This document shows, piece by piece, positions 16,169 through 25,400 of a stretch of 36,316 nucleotides of DNA; positions within the stretch are counted from its first letter, which is position 1, and every line of letters begins with the position of its first letter. The DNA is taken from contig JACQOE010000028.1 in the NCBI GenBank assembly GCA_016202695.1, positions 1 through 36,316 on the forward strand. The letters are read 5' to 3'. A program made the position numbers and the translations under genes. This DNA comes from Pseudomonadota bacterium. GTDB taxonomy: Bacteria; Pseudomonadota; Alphaproteobacteria; JACQOE01. Below the pieces are notes generated by a model. The model had not been told where the DNA came from, searched no databases, and was given only the letters and a program-made list of their open reading frames with translations.

Positions 16169-17035
16169 TCACTTGCCGCCGAGGAAGTCCTTGAGCCAGC
16201 GCTGGTAGTCGGCGTCGCGGGTCAGCGTCTTCATCATCTCGCCCGGGGCCGCGGTCTTGATGTCCTCCGGCTGGGTGCCGTCGCGGAGCGCCTTCAGCGC
16301 CTCGTAGGTGGCCCGCACCGCGGCCATGAACGGCTGGTGGCCCTGGAGCCCGATCCGCACCCGCTGCCCGGCGAGATACTCGCGGTCCTTGAGGTCCTTG
16401 CCCAGCGTCCCCAGCATCAGCGGCACGTGCGTCGCCGCCGCCACCGCCTCCAGCTCGGCCCGGGTGCGGATGCCGACCAGGAAGAGCGCGTCCACCCCCG
16501 CCGCCTCGTAGGCCCGGCACCTGGCGATGGTGTCGTCGAGGCCGGTGACCGCGGGCGCGCTGGTCCGCCCGGCGACCACCAGCTTGGGGTCCTGGCGCCC
16601 GGCGAGCGCGGCCCGCATCTTGCCCACCCCCTCCCCGATCGGGATCAGCCGGGTCTTGCCCAGCTCGCCGAACGGCTGAGGCAAGGCGGTATCCTCGATG
16701 GTCAGCGCGGCGACTCCGGCCGTCTCCAGCTCCTCCACCGTGCGCTTGACGTTGAGCGCGTTGCCGTAGCCGTGGTCGGCGTCGACCAGGAGCGCCAAGT
16801 TGCCCGCCCGGCAGATGCGATAGGCCTGGGCGGCGAACTCGGAGAGGGTGAGGACGATCAGGTCGGGTGCGCCGAGCACGGTCATCGAGGCGATCGAGCC
16901 CGCGAACATGCCGACCTCGAAGCCGATGTCCTCGGCGATCCGGGCCGAGAGCGGATCGTACACCGAGCCGGGATGGATACAGCGCTCCCCGGCAAGGATG
17001 GCGCGGAAGCGCTCGCGTCGGGCGGTCCAGTGCAT
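16169..17035 (-). CDS. PEP mutase/isocitrate lyase family (oxaloacetate decarboxylase-like)
   Basis: This 288-residue TIM-barrel protein resembles the PA4872-type oxaloacetate decarboxylase branch of the isocitrate lyase/PEP mutase superfamily. Visible are HPGSVYDPLSARIAEDIGFEVGMFAGS, the Mg-site segment DADHGYGNALNVKRTVEEL, and GVAALTIEDTALP. The KKCGH-type catalytic cysteine loop of isocitrate lyase is absent, which argues against lyase activity on isocitrate. Carboxyphosphonate or phosphonate mutase activity is a weaker alternative. The ATG at 17035 is preceded by an AAAGGA site. It is the third gene of a leftward unit, 65 bases after the HyuB-type gene, and may act on a C4 or C3 acid from that pathway. 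Confidence 0.83.
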   Translation of the reverse strand: MHWTARRERFRAILAGERCIHPGSVYDPLSARIAEDIGFEVGMFAGSIASMTVLGAPDLIVLTLSEFAAQAYRICRAGNLALLVDADHGYGNALNVKRTVEELETAGVAALTIEDTALPQPFGELGKTRLIPIGEGVGKMRAALAGRQDPKLVVAGRTSAPAVTGLDDTIARCRAYEAAGVDALFLVGIRTRAELEAVAAATHVPLMLGTLGKDLKDREYLAGQRVRIGLQGHQPFMAAVRATYEALKALRDGTQPEDIKTAAPGEMMKTLTRDADYQRWLKDFLGGK

Positions 17036-17100
17036 GGGGGTGTCCTTTTCTTTCTTCGGTGTCGGAGGTCTTCGATGCCGGAGGTCGGCGAGGGCCGACG

Positions 17101-18882
17101 CTAACCGCGGGCGGGCGAAACCGCAACCGTCGCCCGCGGCCGGCGCGGTCGGTTCCGGCCGCCCCGGCGGGCGCGGAGCTTGGCGGTCGCTGGCGCATCG
17201 ACCGCGAGCGTCTCGGGGTCGATCGCCACGCCGTAGGCCTCGGCGGCGTGGCCGACCGTCACCTTGCCGTCCAGCACGTCCTCGCGCACCGCCTCGGGGG
17301 CGCGGGCGAACGGGTCGCCGTATCCGCCCGAGCCGGCCATGCGCACGCAAAAGGCGTCGCCCTTGGTCATGCGACGCATGAACTTGCCCGGCAGAACCTC
17401 CTCCCTCGGGCTATCCGGATTGAGGAGACAGGCGCCGCCCGCGCCGGGCCCGCCGCCGGCCAGGCCCCAGGGGCGCGAGCGCTGGCGGTCGGAGCGGACC
17501 TGGAGGAGCGCCTCCTCGGCCAGCAGGCGGTACTGGCGGGCGATGCCGAGCGCGCCGCGGAAGCGCCCGGCACCGCCGGTGTCGGGGAGGAAGCCGTACT
17601 CGTCGATCCGGACCGGGTTCTCGGCCTCCATCACCTCGACCGGCACGTTGGCGAGGTTGCCGAGGCACCACGGCCCGGCATCCTGGCCGTCGCGGTCGGG
17701 AAGGGCACCGTGGCCGGTCATGTTGTGGAAGTCGAAGACGAGGAACGGCGCCCGGTCGCGGCCCCAGCCGGCGATGGCGATGCCGAACTCGGAGCCGCCG
17801 CAGCAGGCCGGCATGCGCCCGGGAAGGAGCTTGGCGAGCGCGCCCATCACCACCATCCGCACGCGATGGCCGCCCTGGCCGCGGGCGCCGACGGGGGCGG
17901 GAAAGCGCGGGTTGACGAAGCTCCCCTCGGGGGCGACCACCGTGATCGGCCTGTAGAAGCCGGCGTTGTTGGGCATGTCCGCGGGCAGCACGGTGCGGAT
18001 CGCGGCGTAGGAGCACGACGCGGTGAACCAGTAGTTGGGGTTGAGCGCGCCGGTGGTCTGCGGCGAGGTGCCGGTGTAGTCGAGCACCATCTCGTCGCCC
18101 TTGACCGTGAGGGTGAGGTGAATCTTCACCGGCTCGCTGCCCACCCCGTCGTCGTCGATCCAGTCGTCGAACTCGACGCTGCCGTCGGGGAGCGCGGCGA
18201 TCCCGACCCGGGTCAGGCGCTCGGCGTAGTCGACCAGGCCGGTCATGTAGGCGCGAAGCTCGGCGGTGTCGTATTCGCCGATCAGGCGCTCCATCTCGCG
18301 CGCCCCCAGGTGGAGCGCGGCGACCTGGGCGCGGACGTCGCCCAGCACCTTCACCGGCACCCGCACGTTGTGCTCGATGATCCGCATCAGCGTCGCGTTG
18401 GGCGCGCTCCGCTCGTAGATCTTCGAGGGCGGGATGCGGAGCCCCTCCTGGAAGATCTCGCTCGAGTCGCAGGCGTTCCCCCCCGGCACCCGCCCGCCCA
18501 TGTCGGTGTGGTGGAGGATCAGGCTCATGAACGCCACCCGCGCCCCGGCCCGGTCGTAGACCGGCTTGAACATGAAGATGTCGTTGAGGTGGCTCGCCCC
18601 CGAGTAGGGATCGTTGTTGGCGAGGATGTCGCCCGGATGGATGTCGTCGCCGAAATGGTCGAGGCAGCCCCTGAGCGCCGGCATCAGCGCGCCCAAGTGC
18701 ACGGGCAGCGCCAAACCTTGCGCCACCATCACGCCGTCGGCGTCGCAGATCGCCGAGGAGAAGTCGAGGTTGTTCTTGACCACGGTCGAGCGCGAGGTGC
18801 GGACCACGGTCACGATCATGTTGTCGGCGATGGTGATGAGCGCGTTCTTGACCAGCTCGCGCCGGACCGGGTCGAGCTCCAT
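17101..18882 (-). CDS. Hydantoinase B / oxoprolinase family protein
   Basis: This 593-residue protein is a stand-alone HyuB-type subunit. Recognisable stretches are ELVKNALITIADNMIVTVVRTSRS, the FSSAICDADGVMVAQG block, HPGDILANNDPYSGASHLNDIFMFKPV, and the C-terminal HRVRMVVMGALAKLLPGRMP and GSGGYGDPFAR. HyuB partners normally work with an ATP-using HyuA in opening hydantoins, 5-oxoproline or related lactams, or in acetone- or acetophenone-type carboxylation. No separate hyuA lies beside it; the only HyuA domain is in the fused gene at 22420-26295. I start at the ATG at 18882, which has a GAGGGG site; a GTG two codons earlier is possible. It begins 10 bases after the M24 gene stops. Confidence 0.88.
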   Translation of the reverse strand: MELDPVRRELVKNALITIADNMIVTVVRTSRSTVVKNNLDFSSAICDADGVMVAQGLALPVHLGALMPALRGCLDHFGDDIHPGDILANNDPYSGASHLNDIFMFKPVYDRAGARVAFMSLILHHTDMGGRVPGGNACDSSEIFQEGLRIPPSKIYERSAPNATLMRIIEHNVRVPVKVLGDVRAQVAALHLGAREMERLIGEYDTAELRAYMTGLVDYAERLTRVGIAALPDGSVEFDDWIDDDGVGSEPVKIHLTLTVKGDEMVLDYTGTSPQTTGALNPNYWFTASCSYAAIRTVLPADMPNNAGFYRPITVVAPEGSFVNPRFPAPVGARGQGGHRVRMVVMGALAKLLPGRMPACCGGSEFGIAIAGWGRDRAPFLVFDFHNMTGHGALPDRDGQDAGPWCLGNLANVPVEVMEAENPVRIDEYGFLPDTGGAGRFRGALGIARQYRLLAEEALLQVRSDRQRSRPWGLAGGGPGAGGACLLNPDSPREEVLPGKFMRRMTKGDAFCVRMAGSGGYGDPFARAPEAVREDVLDGKVTVGHAAEAYGVAIDPETLAVDAPATAKLRARRGGRNRPRRPRATVAVSPARG

Positions 18883-18892
18883 CGGCACCCCC

Positions 18893-20293
18893 TCACGCCC
18901 GCACGCGATGGGGCTCGAGCGGCGTGTGGCAGCTCAGGTTCTCGATCCCGTCGGCGGTGACCAGCAGGCAGTTACCGAGGTTGCAGCCGGCCTTCATCGG
19001 CTCCAGCCACTGGGAGTGGACGACGAAGGTCATGCCCTCCTCCAGCCGGTCGTAGTTGGTAGAGATGACGCTGTAGCCCGGCATGCCGGTCATCGAGATC
19101 GAGTGGCCGAGGCGCGGGCCGTTGGGCCCGGGCGTGGCCGGATAGACGTGGCGAAGCTCGCGGCCCTGCGCCTCCCAGTCCTCGTCCTTCACCTTCTTTC
19201 GCGGGATCGGGCGGGGCGTGCCGTCGGACATCGGCTCCCAGTTCCAGGGGATGTCGCGGGTCTCGGGCGATTTCACGTAGCCGCGCTCGATATAGGGGCC
19301 GAAGGAGGCGTTGTTCACGTCGCGCACCAGGGCGCCGGGGCGGGCGACCTTCATCGCCCGCCGCACCCCCTCGACGCACATCTCCAGCACCTCCTCCTGC
19401 TTCCTGGTGATCCTGCCGACCGCGATCATGCGCGCGGTCTGCGCCCAGTAGCCGCGATAGGTGACGTTGGAGACGTAGATGTTGATCAGGTCGCCGGGCC
19501 GGACCACGTGCCCGTAGGGTTTGGAGATATGGGTGCCGAAGCGGTTGATGCCGACCTGGTAGCCGTCGCCGGTCTCACCGCCGCGGGCGAGTTGGGCGAA
19601 GGTGAAGGCGGCGTAGATCTCATGGTCGGTGACGCCCGGCCGGATGACGTGATAGGCGGCCTGGAGGCCGATGTCGATGAGCTGCGCGGCGGCGCGGACG
19701 ATCGCCTGCTCGGCCTTGGAGCGCACCCGCTGCATACGGTCGATGATGCCGTTCTCGCGCTGGAAGGCGGCCTCGGGCAGGGCCTTGGCCAGGGCCGCGA
19801 AATAGGGCCCCGACACCGAATCCCCGATCAGCCCGAAGCGGGCCTTGGCAAGGCCGAGCTCGGCGGCGGCGAGGCGGGTCGCCTCGGCGAGCCTTTTCAC
19901 CGTATCGCCCGGCCGGCCCCAGGTCTCGCGCCCCCAGGGGCCGACCTGGCGGATGTCCTCCACCCCGACCGGCTCGCCCGGCGGCGGCAGCAGCACCGAG
20001 GAGCCGTAGAACGACAACATCACCGGCTCCTTGTCGGCGTCGGTGGGGAGGATCAGCGCCCCCTCGCGGATCCAGTCGCAGGCGTAGCGGAGATAGGAGT
20101 TGGAGGTGTGGTACCAGCCGATGATGTCGGTATGCAGGATCAGCGCGTCGCACCCCGCCACCGCCGCCTCGCGGCGGATGCGGCGCACCCGCTCGGCGAA
20201 CTCGGAGGCCGGCAGCGGATCGACCGGCGTGAACTCGAAATCCGGCTCGAAGCCGGCGAGCAGCTTCTCGCAGGCTTGGCGCGACACGCGCAT
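18893..20293 (-). CDS. M24/creatinase-fold protein lacking metal ligands
   Basis: This 466-residue protein has a creatinase-type N-terminal domain (residues 1-190) and a pita-bread C-terminal domain. It keeps the fold landmarks GINRFGTHISKPYGH, RPGDLINIY and LGHSISM (H397). Positions that bind metal in aminopeptidase P-like members are changed: roughly Y273 and Q285 replace the two Asp, and H426 and G440/N441 replace the two Glu. A metallopeptidase activity is therefore unlikely. Creatinase is also metal-free, but its catalytic glutamates are not conserved here either. Other non-peptidase M24 enzymes are DddP and ectoine hydrolase. The ATG at 20293 has an AAGGGGGGAG site. It leads the leftward unit with hyuB and the mutase-family gene. 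Confidence 0.85.
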   Translation of the reverse strand: MRVSRQACEKLLAGFEPDFEFTPVDPLPASEFAERVRRIRREAAVAGCDALILHTDIIGWYHTSNSYLRYACDWIREGALILPTDADKEPVMLSFYGSSVLLPPPGEPVGVEDIRQVGPWGRETWGRPGDTVKRLAEATRLAAAELGLAKARFGLIGDSVSGPYFAALAKALPEAAFQRENGIIDRMQRVRSKAEQAIVRAAAQLIDIGLQAAYHVIRPGVTDHEIYAAFTFAQLARGGETGDGYQVGINRFGTHISKPYGHVVRPGDLINIYVSNVTYRGYWAQTARMIAVGRITRKQEEVLEMCVEGVRRAMKVARPGALVRDVNNASFGPYIERGYVKSPETRDIPWNWEPMSDGTPRPIPRKKVKDEDWEAQGRELRHVYPATPGPNGPRLGHSISMTGMPGYSVISTNYDRLEEGMTFVVHSQWLEPMKAGCNLGNCLLVTADGIENLSCHTPLEPHRVRA

Positions 20294-20423
20294 GGGACTC
20301 CCCCCTTGGTGACGTTTCCTCGCCTGCGAGCCTAGCCGCTCGGCCCCCGCAAGGGAAGGCTGGGCAGGAGCGGGTTTCGGCGCTAGGGTGGCCGCCGAGC
20401 GCGACGGGGGGGGAGCGCCGACC
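20294..20423. other. Divergent promoter region
   Basis: These 130 bases lie between the start codons of the M24 gene (leftward) and the DUF4392 gene (rightward). No gene is present. Divergent promoters are expected here, but I see no convincing hexamers. The only clear signals are the two purine-rich ribosome sites at its ends. Confidence 0.4.
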
Positions 20424-22388
20424 ATGGCCACCATCGGCCCGGCGGAGGCGGAGGAGCGGATCGCGCGCCTGGAGGCGATCATCCGGCGCGACCCCCGGGG
20501 CCTGCCCTGGATCCAGTCCTTCTGCGACGCCGCCAAGGGCGGGCTCGGCCGCGCCGCCCGCGCCATCGCCGCAACGCCGGCGCCGCACGTCTGCATCATC
20601 ACCGGCTTCTACCACCCGCACGGCGAGCCGCCCTGCTGCGAGACCGACGGGCCTCCGGGCGCGGCGCATCTCGCCGCCGCCTTCCGCCGGGCGGGGTTCG
20701 CCTGCCGGCTGGTCACCGACCGGCCGAACGCCGGGGCGATCAAAGCAGCGGCCTTCGCCGCCGGGCTCCCGCGCGACTTTCCCTTCGATGTCGCCTCGGT
20801 GGACGGCGAGGGCGCCGACCTCGGCGAGCCCGTGCCGGCCATCGCCTCCCGCTGGCGCGCCCTCGATCCGCCGATTACGCACGTCATCGCCATCGAGCGG
20901 GTGGGGCGTTCGGCCGACGGACGCCCGCGCAACATGCGCGGCTTCGACATCTCCTGGTACAACGCCCCCCTCGACGATCTTTTCGCCGGCGGGCCGTGGG
21001 CGAGGATCGCCATCGGCGACGGCGGCAACGAGATCGGCATGGGCTCGCTGCCCGCCGGGCTGATCGCGCGGAGCGTCACCGGCGGCGAGCGGTTCGCCTG
21101 CGTCGTCCCCTGCGATCACCTTGTCGTCGCCGCGGTCTCCAACTGGGGCGCCGTCGCGCTGATCGCGGCGCTGGCGCTCCTTCGCCCCGAGCTCGAGGAT
21201 CGCCTAGCCGCCGGCCTCACCCGCGAGGCCGACAGGCGGATTCTCCACGACACGGTGTGGAAGGGGCCGGCGGTCTGCATGCCCGAGTGGAACAAGGCGC
21301 CGACCGTGCAGATCATGGCCGTGGACGCGCTCCCTTGGGAGCACCACGCCGGCGTGCTGGCGGAGATCGTCGGCGTGCTCGACCGCGGCCCCGGCCGGGC
21401 GAAAACGGCGGATCGAAGGGAGGAACCGAGGATGTCGGGCGAAGACCTGTCGCGAAGGATGGCGCGGATGGAGGAGATCATCCGCCAGGATCCCCGGGCC
21501 CTGCCCTGGATCCAGGTCTTCTGCGACTGGGCCAGGGGCGGGCTCGCGGCGGCGGCGCGCTCGCTCGCCCTGCACCCCCGCCCCCACGTCGGCATCATCA
21601 CCGGCTTCCATCTCCAGCACGCCGAGCCGCCGGCCTGCGACTCGGACGGGCCGCCCGGCGCGGCGCACCTGGCCTTCGCGCTCCACAACGCCGGCATCCC
21701 CTGCCGGCTGGCTACCGACCGGCCGAACCAGGGCCCGGTCGAGGCGGCCGCCTTCGCCGCCGGCCTCGGCCGCGACTTCCCCTTCGACATCGCCACCGTC
21801 GACGAGCGGATCGGCGACCGCGGCCGCCCCGTCGCCGACATCCTCGCCGACTGGACGCGGCTCCACCCCCCGCTCTCGCACGTGGTCGCGATCGAGCGCA
21901 TCGGGCCCGCCGCCGACGGCGTCGCCCGCAACATGCGGCGCTATCCGATCACCTGGTTCAACGCCCCCCTGGAGCGGCTCTTCGCCGGCGGCCCGTGGAC
22001 GAAGATCGGCATCGGCGACGGCGGCAACGAGCTCGGCACCGGCTCGCTGCCGCGCGACCTCGTGCACGCCCACCTGCCGAACGGGCGCGAGATCGCCTGC
22101 GTGGTGCCCTGCGACCACCTGATCATGGCCGCGGTTTCCAACTGGGGCACCATCGCGCTGATCGCCGCCCTCGCCCTCCTTCGCCCCGAACTCAAGGCGC
22201 GGCTGATCACCGGCCTCACCCGCGAGGCCGACCGCAGGATCCTCGACGAGACGATCTGGACCGGCCCGGCGGTCTCGATGCCCGAGTGGGACAGGCAGCC
22301 GGCCATCCGGGTGCTGGCCGTGGACGGCCTGCCGTGGGACTACCACGCCGGAATCATGGACCAGGTTCTCGCCGCCCTCGACGGATGA
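20424..22388 (+). CDS. Tandem DUF4392 protein (D-glutamate cyclase-like)
   Basis: This 654-residue frame is built of two DUF4392 domains, residues 1-320 and 337-654. Each has the TGF-(Y/H) start, ETDGPPGAAHL or DSDGPPGAAHL, the IGDGGNE(I/L)G motif (residues 197-206 in copy 1), and the AAVSNWG motif (236-242 in copy 1). These motifs are shared with vertebrate mitochondrial D-glutamate cyclase, which converts D-glutamate to 5-oxo-D-proline. Over the 77 residues from AAVSNWG onwards the copies match at 53 positions by hand count. Bacterial members usually have one domain. The linker (about 321-336) reads like translated intergenic DNA, and a GGGAGGAACCGAGG tract precedes the internal ATG at 21432, so copy 2 may also be translated separately. 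I prefer the ATG at 20424, which follows a G-rich site. Confidence 0.85.
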   Translation: MATIGPAEAEERIARLEAIIRRDPRGLPWIQSFCDAAKGGLGRAARAIAATPAPHVCIITGFYHPHGEPPCCETDGPPGAAHLAAAFRRAGFACRLVTDRPNAGAIKAAAFAAGLPRDFPFDVASVDGEGADLGEPVPAIASRWRALDPPITHVIAIERVGRSADGRPRNMRGFDISWYNAPLDDLFAGGPWARIAIGDGGNEIGMGSLPAGLIARSVTGGERFACVVPCDHLVVAAVSNWGAVALIAALALLRPELEDRLAAGLTREADRRILHDTVWKGPAVCMPEWNKAPTVQIMAVDALPWEHHAGVLAEIVGVLDRGPGRAKTADRREEPRMSGEDLSRRMARMEEIIRQDPRALPWIQVFCDWARGGLAAAARSLALHPRPHVGIITGFHLQHAEPPACDSDGPPGAAHLAFALHNAGIPCRLATDRPNQGPVEAAAFAAGLGRDFPFDIATVDERIGDRGRPVADILADWTRLHPPLSHVVAIERIGPAADGVARNMRRYPITWFNAPLERLFAGGPWTKIGIGDGGNELGTGSLPRDLVHAHLPNGREIACVVPCDHLIMAAVSNWGTIALIAALALLRPELKARLITGLTREADRRILDETIWTGPAVSMPEWDRQPAIRVLAVDGLPWDYHAGIMDQVLAALDG

Positions 22389-22419
22389 GGGCGGCGGATA
22401 TTCGCACCCGGCGCCTGTC

Positions 22420-25400
22420 CTACTCGGCCGCCGCCGCGGTCGCTCCGCCGCGGAGCGCGGCGGTCGCCGCCTCGTCCACCACCCCCTCCTCGTCGACGAC
22501 GACGCCGTAGTCGCGCCGCGCCGCCTCGACGCCGACGAGGCCGTTGCGCACATCGGCGGCCACCCGCCACGCCTCGCGCGCCTTGGCGTCGCCGTAGCCG
22601 GCACCGCCCGGCATCTCCACCACCAGGGTGTCGCCCGGCGGGATGGTCTGGATGCCCTTGGGGTGCAGGCGCGTGCCCGAGCCGAGCGCGATGATGCCGT
22701 TGCCGCCGTTGAGCCCGCCCTCGCGCCCACGCGGCGGGTAGAAGCAGCGGTCGAAGCGGGCGGAGATGGCGAAGGGCGCGCCCTCGCGGTTGCCGATCAC
22801 CATGGTCTGGCCGGTGCCGCCTCGCCAGCGCCCGGCGCCGCCCGACTCGGGGCGAAGCTCCTTCTTCCACACCACCAGCGGCGTGATCGTCTCGGTCACC
22901 TCGACCGGGACGTTGCGGATGCCGCTCGGGAAGGCGACCACGTTGAGCCCGTCCGAGGTCGGCCGCGCCCCCGAGCCGCCGCAGTGGAAGGTCATCACGT
23001 CGAAGGGCGTGTAGTTGGCCGGATAGGGGTACTTGGGGTCGGTGCGGCCGAAGGCGCCGAACAGCACCATCGAGTAGAGGCTCGAGGTGCTCTCCGCCGG
23101 CACGCCCCCCTCCACCGCCTGGTGCAGGCAGCCGAAGGCGACGTCGGGAAGGACCTGGCCGATGGTGCCGCGCGAGGCGACCGCGCGCGGCCGGCGCGCG
23201 TTGACGATGCAACCCTCGGGCGCCACCACCTTCACCACCTCCAGCGAGCCGGCGTTGTTGGGGATACGGGGCGCGATGATGCAGTTCACCCCGAACGAGG
23301 TGTAGGCGTCGGCGTAGCAGTAGGGGACGTTGATGCCGTAGGGCGACTCGGGATCGGTGCCGGTGAAGTCGACCGTGATCCCCTCCTTGTGCACGGTCAC
23401 GGCGCAGGCGATGTGGATCGGCTTGTCGTAGCCGTCCATGGTGAGGGTGTTGCGATAGGTGCCGGGACGGAGCTTGCGCACCGCCTCGAGCTTGGCCTTA
23501 CGCGAGGTGGCGAAGATATAGTCGGCGAGCGCGTCAAGGTCGTCGAGGCCGAACTCGTCCATCATCGCCAAGAGGTGCCGGCCGCCCACCTCGTTGCAGC
23601 CGGCGAGCGAGTAGATGTCGCCCGCGGTTTCCACCGGGGTGCGGACGTTGAGGCGGACGATGTCGAGAATCCACTCGTTGACCTTGCCGCGGTCGATCAG
23701 CTTGAGGATCGGGAGCTGGACTCCCTCGTGGTAGATCTCGCGCCCGTCGGGGCTGAGGCCCAGCCCGCCGACGTCGATGACGTGGGTGGTGCAGGCGAAG
23801 AGCGCGACCATCCTCCGCTTGCGGAAGATCGGCGTCACCACGGTGAAGTCGTGCAGGTGGCCGGTGCCCATCCAGGCGTCGTTGGTGATGAAGGTGTCGC
23901 CGGGCTTCATGTTCGCCTGGCCGATGTGGCGGAGGAAGTGCTTCACCGCCTCGGCCATGGAGTTGATGTGCCCGGGCGTGCCGGTCACCGCCTGGGCCAT
24001 CATCTTGCCCTGGCGGGGCTCGAAAATGCCGGCAGAGATGTCTCCGGCTTCGCGGGTGGAGGTGGAGAATCCGGTCCGCACCAGCACCCGCCCCTGCTCC
24101 TCGACCACCGCCAGGAGCCGGTCCCACGTGATCTGCAGGCGGACCTGCTCGATCGCCCGGCTCTTAGCCCCTCCGCCCTTGGCGGCGGCGGCCGCCGCGC
24201 CGGCCCGGCGCTTGCGCTCCATGACGATGTAGCCGAGCGGGTTGATCTCGGCGTCGAAGTCGGGCGAGACGTAGGTCGAGGTCGCGTCCTCGGCGATCAT
24301 CGCCGGGCCGGCGATGCGCGCCCCGGGATCGAGCGCGGCGCGCCGGTAGACCGGCACCTCGCGGAACCGGCCCGTCGCCCCGTCGAGCACCGGGCGCCGG
24401 CCCTCTGGCTTTGGCCGGTAGGTGGTGCGCAGCGCCCTCACCCGCTTGGGCCGCGGCGGCACGGTGCTCAGCGCCAGCGTCCAGCTCAGGATCTCGACCC
24501 GGCCGCTGGGGATGGTGCGGTTGTAGAGCGCCTGGTAGGCGGTCTCGAAGGCGCGCTTCAGCACCGCCGTGTCGCCGGCGCGGAAGGGACGGGCCGGGAT
24601 CGCGGCCGCCACCTCGTGGCCCTGGCCGACATAGCGCATCATCGCGGTCCGGGTCTCGACCAGCCTGCCCGTGGGCGCGCCGGCGCGCACCACCGCGTAG
24701 GCCTCGGCCTTCATCTCGTCGTAGAGGGCGTTGACCGCGTCGGGGTCGAAGGAGTCGAGCCGGGTGAAGCGGCTGCGCACCACCTCGTAGGCGACGGGCG
24801 CGCGCAGGAATCCGAGGGCCGAGCCGACGCCGGCGTCGGTCGGGACGATGATGCGCTCGATGTCCACCTTCTCGGCCAGGCGGGCGGCGTGCAGCGGCGC
24901 AGCGCCGCCGAAGGCGATGAGGGTGCGCCGCGACAGCACCTTGCCGCGCTCGATGGCGTGGACGCGGGCGGCGTTGGCCATGTTTTCGTCGACGATCTCG
25001 GCGACGCCGAAGGCGGCCTCGACGTCGCTCATCCGCATCCCCTTGCCGACCCCGGCGCGAAGGGCGGTCGCCGCCTTGCCCGGATCGAGCCGGAGGCGGC
25101 CGCCGGCGAAGGCGTCGGGGTCGATCCGGCCCATCGCCAAGTCGGCGTCGGTCACCGTCGGCTCCTCGCCGCCGAGGCCGTAGCAGGCGGGGCCGGGCTG
25201 CGAGCCGGCGCTCCGCGGGCCGACCTGGATGCGCTTGAGCTCGTCGACGCTGGCGATCGAACCGCCGCCGGCGCCGATCTCCACCATCTCGATCACCGGC
25301 ACGAGGAGCGGGAAGCCGCTGCCCTTGGCGAAGCGGTACTGGCGTCCGACCTCGAAGCTGCGCGACTGCTGCGGGGTGAAGTCGTCGATCAGGCAGATCT

